From Clostridia bacterium (GTDB lineage Bacteria > Bacillota_A > Clostridia > Oscillospirales > SIG627): DNA of 16,385 nt. Positions 1 to 6,937 of this stretch are shown here, piece by piece. Both the position numbers and the translations under genes were made by a program. The stretch spans positions 1 to 16,385 of the forward strand of contig JAFVYT010000222.1 in assembly GCA_017508505.1 (NCBI GenBank), read 5' to 3'. The notes below the pieces were generated by a model that saw only the letters and a program-made list of their open reading frames with translations, had not been told where the DNA came from and did not search any database. How positions within the stretch are numbered: the stretch's first letter is position 1; each line of letters begins with the position of its first letter.

Positions 1-662
1 ACGGTATCCACATCGTGGACCTGCAAAAGACCGTGAAGAAGGTTGAGGAAGCCTACAACTTCGTTCGCGATCTTGCTCAGGAGGGCGGCAGCATTCTGTT
101 TGTCGGTACCAAGAAGCAGGCTCAGGACGCCATCAAGGAAGAGGCGCTCAGATGCGGTATGTACTACGTGAACGTTCGTTGGCCCGGCGGTATGCTGACC
201 AACTACAAGACCATTAAGAAGAGCATTGCCAGACTCAACAAGCTCAAGAAGTTCGAGGAGGACGGCACCTTTGACCTTCTCCCCAAGAAGGAAGTGCTCG
301 AGCACAAGAAGGAGATTGCCGATCTCGAGAAGAACTACGGCGGTATCAAGGAGATGGATGGTCTTCCCAGCGCCATCTTTGTGGTTGACCCCAAGAAGGA
401 AAGAAACGCTGTTCTCGAAGCCAAAAAGCTTGGTATCCCCATGATCGCCATCGTGGATACCAACTGCGATCCCGATGAGGCAGATTATATCATCCCCGGT
501 AACGACGATGCCATCCGCGCCATTCGTCTGATCGCCTCCGTGATGGCTAACGCCGTTATCGAGGGCCACCAGGGCGACGATGCCTTCGCTCCCGAGCAGA
601 GCGAGGAAGTAACCGAGGCCGCTGCTGCTGAGGCTGCTGCCGAAGAAACCACCGAAGCATAA
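1..662 (+). CDS. rpsB: 30S ribosomal protein S2, 5'-truncated by the window edge
   Basis: Structural protein of the small ribosomal subunit. The reading frame is open from base 3 (bases 1-2 end an interrupted codon) and reads [11 protein letters not shown], which aligns near residue 40 of the family, so roughly 36 N-terminal residues lie outside the window. The GTG at 15 is an internal valine, not a start. Family hallmarks seen: [71 protein letters not shown]. The C-terminus carries an acidic, alanine-rich tail ([19 protein letters not shown]), a disordered extension of variable length in this family. It is followed after 19 bases by tsf, the usual bacterial partner, and shares the terminator downstream of tsf. 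Identification is secure; only the true start is unseen. Confidence 0.97.
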   Translation, partial: GIHIVDLQKTVKKVEEAYNFVRDLAQEGGSILFVGTKKQAQDAIKEEALRCGMYYVNVRWPGGMLTNYKTIKKSIARLNKLKKFEEDGTFDLLPKKEVLEHKKEIADLEKNYGGIKEMDGLPSAIFVVDPKKERNAVLEAKKLGIPMIAIVDTNCDPDEADYIIPGNDDAIRAIRLIASVMANAVIEGHQGDDAFAPEQSEEVTEAAAAEAAAEETTEA

Positions 663-663
663 T

Positions 664-672
664 AGAAAGGAA
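664..672 (+). promoter_or_regulatory. Ribosome binding site deciding the tsf start
   Basis: The AGAAAGGAA stretch has its AAAGGA core at 666-671, ten bases before the ATG at 682. This favours 682 over the in-frame TTG at 676, which would lie only four bases from the core. Confidence 0.75.
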
Positions 673-681
673 TCATTGATT

Positions 682-1599
682 ATGGAAATTAGTGCCAAGA
701 CAGTTGCCGCTCTCAGAGCCAAGACCGGCATCGGTATGATGGATTGCAAGAAGGCTCTTGTAGAAGCAAACGGCAACGAGGAAGAGGCCATCAAGATCCT
801 TCGTGAGAAGGGCCTTGCCGTTGCTGCCAAAAAGTCCACCCGTATCGCCGCTGAGGGCCTTGTTTCGATCCTTTTGGATTCCGAGACCCACACCGCCGCT
901 ATGATCGAGGTGAACATCGAGACCGACTTTGCCGCAAAGAACGCTGCTTTCGGCGAGTTTGTGAACGATCTGCTCAAGATCATCCTGAAGACCCGTCCCG
1001 CTTCCGTCGAAGAGCTTCTCAAGAAGGAGTTTGCCGACGGTCTCGACGTAGAGGCTGCTCTGAAGGATAAGATTTTCACCATCGGTGAAAACATCAACAT
1101 CCGCCGCTTTGTGATCATCGAGGGTGCTGCTGCTTCCTACGTACACGGCAAGGGCAACATCGGCGTTGTTGTGAAGATGGACAAGGTTGTGGAGAACGAC
1201 GCATTCTTTGAAGCTGCAAAGAACGTTTGCCTTCAGGCTGCCGCTATGAACCCCCTGTATTTGGATCCCGCTTCCGTTCCTGCCGATGCCATCGAGAAGG
1301 AAAAGGAAATCATTGCGACCCAGATCAAGAACGACGAGAAGAATGCCAAGAAGCCTGAGGCTGTCATTGCCAAGATGGTAGAGGGTAAGCTCAACAAGTT
1401 CTACACCATTAACTGCCTCTCCGAGCAGGCATACGTAAAGGATGACAAGCTCACCGTTGCCAAGTACTTGGCTTCCGTTGCCAAGGAGATCGGCGATGAC
1501 TTCAAGCTCGCCGCCTTTGTTCGCTACGAGAAGGGTGAGGGTCTGGAGAAGAGAGAGGACAATTTCGCAGAAGAAATTGCAAAGCTCACCTCCAAATAA
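682..1599 (+). CDS. tsf: Translation elongation factor Ts
   Basis: Guanine nucleotide exchange factor that releases GDP from EF-Tu during translation elongation in the cytoplasm. The 305-residue product begins MEISAKTVAALRAKTGIGMM. It has the N-terminal UBA-like domain with the family signature LRAKTGIGMMDCKKAL at about residues 11-26. The second signature is EVNIETDFAAKN at about residues 76-87, where the TDF core that contacts EF-Tu is retained although the family more often reads NCETDFVA. Two core subdomains and an intact C-terminus (EGLEKREDNFAEEIAKL) follow. Length is normal for the longer EF-Ts class. The gene lies 19 bases after rpsB and ends directly before a strong intrinsic terminator, so rpsB-tsf is a transcription unit separate from the genes downstream. 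Confidence 0.97.
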   Translation: MEISAKTVAALRAKTGIGMMDCKKALVEANGNEEEAIKILREKGLAVAAKKSTRIAAEGLVSILLDSETHTAAMIEVNIETDFAAKNAAFGEFVNDLLKIILKTRPASVEELLKKEFADGLDVEAALKDKIFTIGENINIRRFVIIEGAAASYVHGKGNIGVVVKMDKVVENDAFFEAAKNVCLQAAAMNPLYLDPASVPADAIEKEKEIIATQIKNDEKNAKKPEAVIAKMVEGKLNKFYTINCLSEQAYVKDDKLTVAKYLASVAKEIGDDFKLAAFVRYEKGEGLEKREDNFAEEIAKLTSK

Positions 1600-1610
1600 G
1601 TTGCATTTAT

Positions 1611-1647
1611 AAAAGCCCCGATTTTTTCGGGGCTTTTCTTTTATTTT
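1611..1647 (+). terminator. Intrinsic terminator after tsf
   Basis: A perfect 11-bp inverted repeat: left arm AAAAGCCCCGA at 1611-1621, loop of five T at 1622-1626, right arm TCGGGGCTTTT at 1627-1637. A T-rich tract follows (to 1647). It ends rpsB-tsf transcription 11 bases after the tsf stop codon. Confidence 0.93.
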
Positions 1648-1672
1648 CCTTGTAAAAAAATGCGTCTTTGGT

Positions 1673-1701
1673 TTGACAGAGGAAGAAGACTATGATAAAA
1701 T
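1673..1701 (+). promoter_or_regulatory. Sigma-A type promoter with extended -10 for the surface-protein pair
   Basis: A consensus -35 TTGACA lies at 1673-1678 and a -10 TAAAAT at 1696-1701, with a 17-base spacer. TGA immediately before the -10 supplies the extended -10 TG element. Transcription should begin near 1708, giving a leader of about 30 bases. The Shine-Dalgarno AGGAG is at 1727-1731, six bases before the ATG at 1738. This is the best promoter match in the window, which implies strong housekeeping expression of the two following genes. Confidence 0.88.
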
Positions 1702-1737
1702 GAATTCGTATCAAACTATACCCGATAGGAGAAAACG

Positions 1738-4317
1738 ATGAAACGCACCAAACGATTCTTCGCGATGCTTTTTGCCTTCGTTTTTCTGTTCTCTGCCGTT
1801 CCCGTGCAGGCCTTTGCCGTGGAGACTCCTCCCGTAGTGATTAAACCCGGTACCGGCGGAGGAACAGATCAGCCCGAAACTCCGACCGTCAAGGTCGAAG
1901 GTGTGGTCTACACCTTGAATAAGACACTTCATACCGCTTCCGTGACTTCTTACGATGGGGCGGAGTCTGCTCTTGTGATTCCCGAAACGGTTGTGTCTTC
2001 ATCGGAGAACTACGTTGTGACCTCCGTTGCGGCCTCTGCCTTTGAAGGGAATACGAGCCTTGTCTCCGTTTCGCTTCCGGAGTCTGTTACCTCCATCGGC
2101 GCTGCCGCCTTCCGCGGGTGTAGCTTGCTGGAAACGCTTTTCGGAGCAGACAGCGTGGACTTCGTTGGATATCTTGCCTTTGATGACACCCCTTGGCTTG
2201 CCACCGCGTCTCAGAACGAATTTGTTCGGATTGGCTCGGTTCTTTATTCTTATCACGGAGCCGTCGCCGGGAAGATCGTGATCCCCGATTGGGTGCAGTA
2301 CGTTGCACAGGCTGCCTTCTCCGGCCTTGATGGTGCCTCTGTCGTCTTCTACGATGCCGAGACCGATGCTCACGAGGATGCCTTTGTCAACTCCGATGAC
2401 GTGACTGTCTTCGGTGAGTCGGATTCCGCTGCCGAGCGCCTTGCAGAGGCGGCCGGGTTTGATTTCTGTGTGATCCCGTCTCTTGTTTGGGTTTCCTACC
2501 CCTCCAAGCTTGCTTATTTTGAAAATGAACCCTTGGATCTGACCGACGCTTCCGTATCTTACGTGGATGCATCCAATGCCGGCGATCCCTTGGTTCCCAT
2601 TCCTGTGGAGCCTGAAATGATTGTCGGCTACGATCCGACGCTTCTTGAGGAGCAGATCGTCACCGTTCATTATCAGGGTCTGAGTGTTACCTTCTCGGTT
2701 TCCGTCCGCGCCAAGGAGGTCACAGGCATCGTTGTGTCCGATTTTCCCAAAACCAGCTATAAGGTAGGGGAGTCCTTGGATCTGGCCGGTGCCAAGATCC
2801 ACGTTATCTATGAGAACGACCCCGAAGATTTTATGGAGATCGACATCACAGAAAGTATGGTATCAGGCTTTCACTCCGATACCCCCGGCAACGTGACCCT
2901 TACCATTACCTTTGAGGATGTGTTTACCGATACCGTCACCATCGCTGTTTCCGAAAAACAGGTTACAAGCGTTTCCATCTCCGCGCTTCCCGATACCCTC
3001 ACCGTCAAGGAAGGGAAAAATCTTGATCTGACCGGTGGTAAGATCACCGTGAACTACGATGATTTGAGCCACGATGTCTTCGACCTTATCCCTGAGATGA
3101 TTCAGGATTATAATTCTGCTCTTGTGGGCCCTCAGGATCTGATCGTAGTCTACGGCTCCGTTGAGGCCGCAGAGAAGCTTAGAATCACCGTGCTTGCAAA
3201 GGAATTGAGTGCCATTGAATTGGTATCCTTGCCCGCAAAGCTCGTTTATTACGAGGGTGAGGTCCTTTTGGTTTCCGGCGGAAGGATCAAATTGAGCTAT
3301 GACAATGACACGAGCGACGAGATCAAGCTGCTTTCCTCTATGGTTACGGGCTTTTCCTCCGATACTCTCGGAGAGCAGACCCTGACCGTTACTTACGAGG
3401 GAAAGAGCTGTCAATTCAACGTCACCGTAAAGGAGCTTGTAGTGGGAGACCTTGACGGCAACGGTACCGCGAAGGATCGTGCCGACGCGCTCCACCTGCT
3501 TTACAACACCTTTAAGCCCGCGGAGTATCTTTTGAATCAGAATGCGGATTTCAACGGCGACGGAATCGTTTCCGATCGCGACGTCATCTTTCTTCTCACC
3601 GGCTCCGACGGGGAAGAGGGGGGCAACGGCGCCCTCGTTCCCGGCGGTGGAACCGATGCCCCTCCTGTGGGCGGTCTTCCCATCGGTGGAAATCCTCAGG
3701 CTCTCAGCAATACCACACCCCTGATTCCCGATTCTCAGAATGTGCCCGCCGTCTATCTTGATGTGACCCACAGCTCTGTCGCCGTTGGCAACTCTGCTAC
3801 CGTTACTGTATCTCTCAGCGCTTGCCCCGCCTTTACCTCTGCTCTGATCGAGATCCGCGTAGGGGATAAGCTTCAGGTAGTCAGCGGACAGTGGCTTGTG
3901 GACTGCATCCTTTCTGACTATAAGGCAGAGAAGCAGTATGGCACAATGGTCTTTGAGAATGCCTCTGCCGCAGGTGAGATTTTCACCTTTGCCGTGAAAG
4001 GCCTGGAGGCGACGGCGGATGACGAGATCCTTGTTACCGTGATTCTCCACAATGCGCAGAACGGCGCCGTAGCAACCCTGAATGCCACCGCTTCCCTCGG
4101 TGTTACCGAGGCTCCGATCGTCGCTGTTGGTGATTTGGACGGAGATGCCGATCTGACTGACTGGGACGGCGTATTGCTCGCCCGTTATCTTGCCGGTTGG
4201 AGTGTTGAGATCTCCTCAGACCTGGCATTGGATATTGATGGCGACGGCGAAATTACTGACTGGGATGGCGTTGTTTTTGACCGCTATTTGGCCGGTTGGA
4301 ATGTTCAAATTGGTTAA
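1738..4317 (+). CDS. Secreted LRR / Ig-like surface protein with cohesin-like and two dockerin modules
   Basis: 859 residues. Order seen: signal peptide (1 to about 27, basic start, hydrophobic core, VQAFA); short Pro/Gly/Thr linker; BspA-like leucine-rich region (about 53-245, units such as SVAASAFEGNTSLVSVSLP); four Ig-like repeats of the Big_3 type (about 247-566); dockerin-like pair of Ca loops (about 569-622); Gly/Pro linker (624-668); cohesin-like beta domain (about 670-789, with a VVSGQWLVD motif); and a clear C-terminal dockerin (796-859, two DxDxD loops each followed by RYLAGW). Known of the families: LRR/Ig modules bind partners, and dockerins bind cohesins through Ca-dependent contacts. 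No enzymatic domain, LPXTG motif or membrane anchor is visible, so retention at the surface probably depends on the dockerins. The neighbour 12 bases downstream encodes an anchored cohesin, a likely but unproven receptor. Role in adhesion or scaffolding is inference. Confidence 0.9.
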   Translation: MKRTKRFFAMLFAFVFLFSAVPVQAFAVETPPVVIKPGTGGGTDQPETPTVKVEGVVYTLNKTLHTASVTSYDGAESALVIPETVVSSSENYVVTSVAASAFEGNTSLVSVSLPESVTSIGAAAFRGCSLLETLFGADSVDFVGYLAFDDTPWLATASQNEFVRIGSVLYSYHGAVAGKIVIPDWVQYVAQAAFSGLDGASVVFYDAETDAHEDAFVNSDDVTVFGESDSAAERLAEAAGFDFCVIPSLVWVSYPSKLAYFENEPLDLTDASVSYVDASNAGDPLVPIPVEPEMIVGYDPTLLEEQIVTVHYQGLSVTFSVSVRAKEVTGIVVSDFPKTSYKVGESLDLAGAKIHVIYENDPEDFMEIDITESMVSGFHSDTPGNVTLTITFEDVFTDTVTIAVSEKQVTSVSISALPDTLTVKEGKNLDLTGGKITVNYDDLSHDVFDLIPEMIQDYNSALVGPQDLIVVYGSVEAAEKLRITVLAKELSAIELVSLPAKLVYYEGEVLLVSGGRIKLSYDNDTSDEIKLLSSMVTGFSSDTLGEQTLTVTYEGKSCQFNVTVKELVVGDLDGNGTAKDRADALHLLYNTFKPAEYLLNQNADFNGDGIVSDRDVIFLLTGSDGEEGGNGALVPGGGTDAPPVGGLPIGGNPQALSNTTPLIPDSQNVPAVYLDVTHSSVAVGNSATVTVSLSACPAFTSALIEIRVGDKLQVVSGQWLVDCILSDYKAEKQYGTMVFENASAAGEIFTFAVKGLEATADDEILVTVILHNAQNGAVATLNATASLGVTEAPIVAVGDLDGDADLTDWDGVLLARYLAGWSVEISSDLALDIDGDGEITDWDGVVFDRYLAGWNVQIG
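2476..3435 (+). repeat. Four tandem Ig-like (Big_3 type) protein repeats
   Basis: Coding repeat of about 80 residues per unit inside the 1738-4317 gene. The units are aligned by the motif Y-x-x-G-E-x-L-D-L-T-G: YFENEPLDLT at residue 260, YKVGESLDLAG at 341, VKEGKNLDLTG at 423 and YYEGEVLLVSG at 504, a spacing of 81-82. Most units continue with a second conserved stretch (M-V-x-G-F-x-S-D-T) and a closing V-T-V strand. The copies have diverged at DNA level, so the duplications are old. Confidence 0.82.
4132..4299 (+). repeat. Two-fold dockerin repeat (duplicated Ca-binding loop plus helix)
   Basis: Two units with a 33-residue (99-base) period, at 4132-4200 and 4231-4299. Each has a 12-residue calcium loop with the expected ligand spacing (D799, D801, D803, T807, D810, then D832, D834, D836, T840, D843). 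Each loop is followed by a helix ending RYLAGW. The internal two-fold symmetry is the defining trait of dockerins. The DNA of the loop ends stays similar (actgactgggatggcgt compared with ctgactgggacggcgt). Confidence 0.88.
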
Positions 4318-4329
4318 AGGAGTATAACG

Positions 4330-6063
4330 ATGAAAAAAGTTTTTTCTTTTCTGTTAATGGTAGTTTTGGTTTTGGCTACCTTCTCCATTTCCGCTTACGC
4401 TGCCGGAAATGGAACCCTTTCCTTGAGCGGCGCTGCCGGAAAGCGCGGCGATACTGTGAATGTGAATGTGAATTTGGATAGCAACCCCGGGCTTATTACA
4501 ATGAAATTTACGATTGCTTGGGGAGAGGGTCTGGAATTAACAGGCGTTTCCAATGGAATTGTCTTGGCAGGTTGGACAACGCCCAGCCCCACCATCAGCT
4601 CTCCTTACACCCTTCGCTGGGCAGATTCTCTTTCAACTACCGACAATACTGCTACAGGAAAAATTGCGACCCTTACGTTTAAGATCAAGGACGACGCGGC
4701 GATCGGTGATCATACGGTTACCTTAACCTTTGGTGAATCTCGAGACTCCGGTGGCGGAAAGAATACGTTTGGTAACGCCACTGCAAAGATCACCGTTAAC
4801 TGCACGACCCACGACTACGGAACCTCCTTTATCAAGGTGAACGACGATAAGCATAAGCAGGTTTGTGCCGATTGCGGCCACGTGAATGAAACCGCTCACA
4901 CCTGGGATGCGGGGAACGTTACGAAGCCTGCCGACTGTAAGGAGGCGGGAAACACCCACTATACCTGCACCGCAAAGGATTGCGGTGCCGCCAAGGACGT
5001 GCCCATCCCGAAGAGCCAGACCCACTCCTATGGCGCTTGGCAGGAGGTAACGCCCGCCAAGTGTACCACCCCCGGAGAAGTGAAGCGCGTATGCTCCGTT
5101 TGCTCCAATCCCGAGACCCGTCCCATTGAAAAGCTCGGTCACGATTTTGCCAATCCCACCGTGACCCAAAAGCCCACCTGCACCGAGCCCGGTGAAAAGG
5201 AGGGCATCTGCTCTCGTTGCGGCGTTCCCGACGTAGAGTCCATCCCCGCCACCGGTCACAGCTACGGTAATTGGGCGATGGAGGAGGCAGCCACCTGCAC
5301 CGAGGCAGGAAAGGACGTTCGCGAGTGCTCCGTTTGCAAGCACGAGGATACCCGTGTGGTCAAGGCCCTCGGACACGCCTTTAAGGCACCTGTCATTGTC
5401 AAGGAGCCCACCCTTTCCGAGGAGGGCTTGATGGAGGGCGAATGCTCCCGTTGCGGTGAGACCACCTCCGAGACGATTCCTTGCTCCGCCGCCTCCGATG
5501 ACGGCAAGGTGAGCGTAGAAACCGAAAAGGGCGTTTTCGGCGCCGATACCAACTTCAGTGCTGAAGCAGAGCCCGAGGGAAGCGATGCGTACCTTGCGGC
5601 CTCCGGCGCACTTTCCGAGGGACAGGAGCTTTCCGTCTGGTCCCTTACCTTCCACAAGAACGGCAGCGCCGTTCAGCCCAAGGGTAAGGTCAGCTTTACC
5701 GTTCCCGTTCCCTCCTTTACCGTCGATCAGGTTCTTCTGCTGGTAGATGGCGAAATCAAGGAGCTTGATTTCGAGATGGATGCTACGGCAAAGACCGTCA
5801 CCTTTGAAAGCGACGTGGCAGGTGTGTTTGTTTTGGCCTCGTCTGCCTCAGACTCCGTCGATCCTGTTACACCTCCCGCTACCGACGATCCCATTGTAAC
5901 CCCTCCCGCAGGTGATGGGGAGGGACAGGACACTGCCGCTCCTGCTACCCCTGCAGAGGAAGAAAAGGATTCCTCCTCACTTCTTGTTGGTGTGATCATC
6001 ATTGTGTTGGTTGTTGCTGCGGGAATCGGTGTTTGCTTCTGGTATTTCGTGAAAAAGAAATAA
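4330..6063 (+). CDS. Membrane-anchored cohesin protein with His/CxxC repeats
   Basis: 577 residues. Order seen: signal peptide (1 to about 24, ending SAYA); cohesin domain (about 27-158, with the typical openings GKRGDTVNVNVNLDSNPG and MKFTIAWGEGLEL and the closing GDHTVTLTFGES); six His/CxxC repeats (161-385); a beta-rich domain (about 386-505); a Pro/Thr/Ala/Glu linker (510-549); one transmembrane helix (about 550-574) and a KKK tail. This arrangement puts the cohesin outside the cell, held by its C-terminus; there is no LPXTG sorting motif. Cohesins are receptors for dockerins, so the protein should display dockerin-bearing proteins. The upstream gene, ending 12 bases before this start and sharing its promoter, encodes such a protein. 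The start is set by AAAGGAG at 4316-4322, seven bases before the ATG. The repeat region has no function I recognise. Confidence 0.9.
   Translation: MKKVFSFLLMVVLVLATFSISAYAAGNGTLSLSGAAGKRGDTVNVNVNLDSNPGLITMKFTIAWGEGLELTGVSNGIVLAGWTTPSPTISSPYTLRWADSLSTTDNTATGKIATLTFKIKDDAAIGDHTVTLTFGESRDSGGGKNTFGNATAKITVNCTTHDYGTSFIKVNDDKHKQVCADCGHVNETAHTWDAGNVTKPADCKEAGNTHYTCTAKDCGAAKDVPIPKSQTHSYGAWQEVTPAKCTTPGEVKRVCSVCSNPETRPIEKLGHDFANPTVTQKPTCTEPGEKEGICSRCGVPDVESIPATGHSYGNWAMEEAATCTEAGKDVRECSVCKHEDTRVVKALGHAFKAPVIVKEPTLSEEGLMEGECSRCGETTSETIPCSAASDDGKVSVETEKGVFGADTNFSAEAEPEGSDAYLAASGALSEGQELSVWSLTFHKNGSAVQPKGKVSFTVPVPSFTVDQVLLLVDGEIKELDFEMDATAKTVTFESDVAGVFVLASSASDSVDPVTPPATDDPIVTPPAGDGEGQDTAAPATPAEEEKDSSSLLVGVIIIVLVVAAGIGVCFWYFVKKK
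4810..5484 (+). repeat. Six tandem His/Cys protein repeats of about 39 residues
   Basis: Each unit opens with H (mostly GH or TH), carries a T/K-C-T-x-x-G element and a C-x-x-C-G/S/K knuckle, and closes near I-P-x-x-G-H. Unit starts are H161, H190, H232, H271, H310 and H349. Knuckles are at C179/C182, C213/C218 (widened to CxxxxC), C255/C258, C294/C297, C333/C336 and C372/C375. The first unit lacks the single upstream Cys and the last has Leu there (PTLSEEG). One His and three Cys per full unit could bind metal or form disulfides. Confidence 0.85.
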
Positions 6064-6070
6064 GTTTCGA

Positions 6071-6101
6071 GAAAAGAGCAATTTTATTGCTCTTTTCTTT
6101 T
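6071..6101 (+). terminator. Intrinsic terminator after the cohesin gene
   Basis: A perfect 11-bp inverted repeat, GAAAAGAGCAA at 6071-6081 and TTGCTCTTTTC at 6087-6097, with a five-base loop and a T run at 6098-6101. The stem is AT-rich and weaker than that of the terminator after tsf, so some read-through into pyrH is possible. Confidence 0.85.
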
Positions 6102-6121
6102 ATCAAATTTTGTAATTGGTA

Positions 6122-6150
6122 TTTACAAATTCATCTTTTTTCGATAAAAT
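6122..6150 (+). promoter_or_regulatory. Sigma-A type promoter for the pyrH-polC operon
   Basis: A -35 TTTACA lies at 6122-6127 and a -10 TAAAAT at 6145-6150, with a 17-base spacer containing a T run. Transcription should begin near 6157. The ribosome binding site GGAGG is at 6174-6178, an unusually close four bases before the pyrH ATG at 6183. Confidence 0.8.
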
Positions 6151-6182
6151 AATAGGAAGAATTATGCTATTATGGAGGCGTT

Positions 6183-6896
6183 ATGGAACCGAAGTATAAG
6201 AGAGTGTTGCTGAAGCTTTCCGGAGAGGCTCTTGCACAGGGGAGCGACGGCAATTCCATTTATAATTTTGAGTTGTTGAACCGCATTTGCACGAAGGTGA
6301 AGGAGTGCGTTGCGCTTGGTGTTCAGGTTGCCATTGTAGTGGGGGCAGGGAACATCTGGCGAGGCAAGCAAGGAACCGATTTCCAGCGTGTCAGAGCCGA
6401 CCATATGGGAATGCTCGCCACCGCCATCAATTCGCTTGCTCTGCAGGATGCTCTCGAGCACCTCGGGGTAGATGCCCGTGTGATGAGCGCCATCGAGATG
6501 GAGACCTTTACCGAGACCTACATCCGCGATAAGGCGGTTTCTCACCTCAATCACGGCAGAGTGGTCATCTTTGCCTGCGGCATCGGCAGTCCCTACTTCT
6601 CGACGGATACCGCCGCCGTGCTCCGTGCCAAGGAGATCGACGCAGAGATTGTTCTGCTTGCCAAGAACATCGACGCAGTGTATACGGCAGACCCCAAGAA
6701 GGATCCCAATGCGAAGCGTTTGGAGAACATCCGTTATATCGACGTGCTTTCTCAGAACCTTGCGGTGATGGATTCCACCGCCACCAGCTTTTCCATGGAG
6801 AATGCCCTTCCCGTTTTGGTGTTTGGTCTCAGCGACCCTCAAAATATCATCCGTGCCGTAATGGGCGAAAAGCTCGGTACCATTGTGAACGCTTGA
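6183..6896 (+). CDS. pyrH: UMP kinase (uridylate kinase)
   Basis: Cytoplasmic amino-acid-kinase-fold enzyme that phosphorylates UMP to UDP with ATP, in de novo pyrimidine nucleotide synthesis. 237 residues, the usual bacterial length. Motifs seen: KRVLLKLSGEAL at 6-17 (phosphate loop), VVGAGNIWRG at 52-61, HMGMLATAINSLALQDALE at 74-92, STDTAAVLRA at 140-149, DAVYTADPKKDPNAK at 164-178 and MDSTATSFSMEN at 196-207. The usually near-invariant FAGGTGNP loop reads FACGIGSP at 130-137, with Cys at 132 and Ser at 136. This is unusual but the surrounding fold is intact. It is the first gene after the 6122 promoter. Its separation from rpsB-tsf by two surface-protein genes is the notable feature of its context. 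Confidence 0.96.
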   Translation: MEPKYKRVLLKLSGEALAQGSDGNSIYNFELLNRICTKVKECVALGVQVAIVVGAGNIWRGKQGTDFQRVRADHMGMLATAINSLALQDALEHLGVDARVMSAIEMETFTETYIRDKAVSHLNHGRVVIFACGIGSPYFSTDTAAVLRAKEIDAEIVLLAKNIDAVYTADPKKDPNAKRLENIRYIDVLSQNLAVMDSTATSFSMENALPVLVFGLSDPQNIIRAVMGEKLGTIVNA

Positions 6897-6900
6897 CCTA

Positions 6901-6924
6901 AAAGAACATATAGAAAGAACATAT
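6901..6924 (+). repeat. 11-bp direct repeat in the pyrH-frr gap
   Basis: AAAGAACATAT occurs at 6901-6911 and again at 6914-6924, separated by two bases, followed by a T run. It sits in the 48-base gap just before the frr ribosome binding site. The function is unknown and it may be chance in AT-rich sequence. Confidence 0.6.
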
Positions 6925-6930
6925 TTTTTG

Positions 6931-6937
6931 AAAGGAT
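6931..6937 (+). promoter_or_regulatory. Ribosome binding site deciding the frr start
   Basis: AAAGGAT lies eight bases before the ATG at 6945. The in-frame ATG at 6936 is embedded in this site and so cannot be its start. Confidence 0.75.

Noticed and set aside
676..678. TTG as tsf start
   Set aside because: Too close to the AAAGGA core, and the ATG two codons later fits the family start.
2863..4050. Long open frame on the minus strand (395 codons) inside the dockerin gene
   Set aside because: It lies wholly antisense to a gene with clear domains. Its product is rich in Gly, His, Lys and Arg without recognisable motifs, and codon bias of the real gene explains it.
4810..5484. DNA-level tandem repeat or CRISPR-like array
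   Set aside because: The repetition is in the protein; the DNA copies have diverged and there are no identical repeats with spacers.
6165..6173. TGCTATTAT as an extended -10 promoter for pyrH
   Set aside because: It abuts the ribosome binding site at 6174, leaving almost no leader, and there is no matching -35. The site at 6122-6150 is far better.
1600..6182. Mobile element carrying the surface-protein pair
   Set aside because: No transposase, integrase, terminal inverted repeats or target duplications are seen, and base composition and codon use resemble the neighbours.
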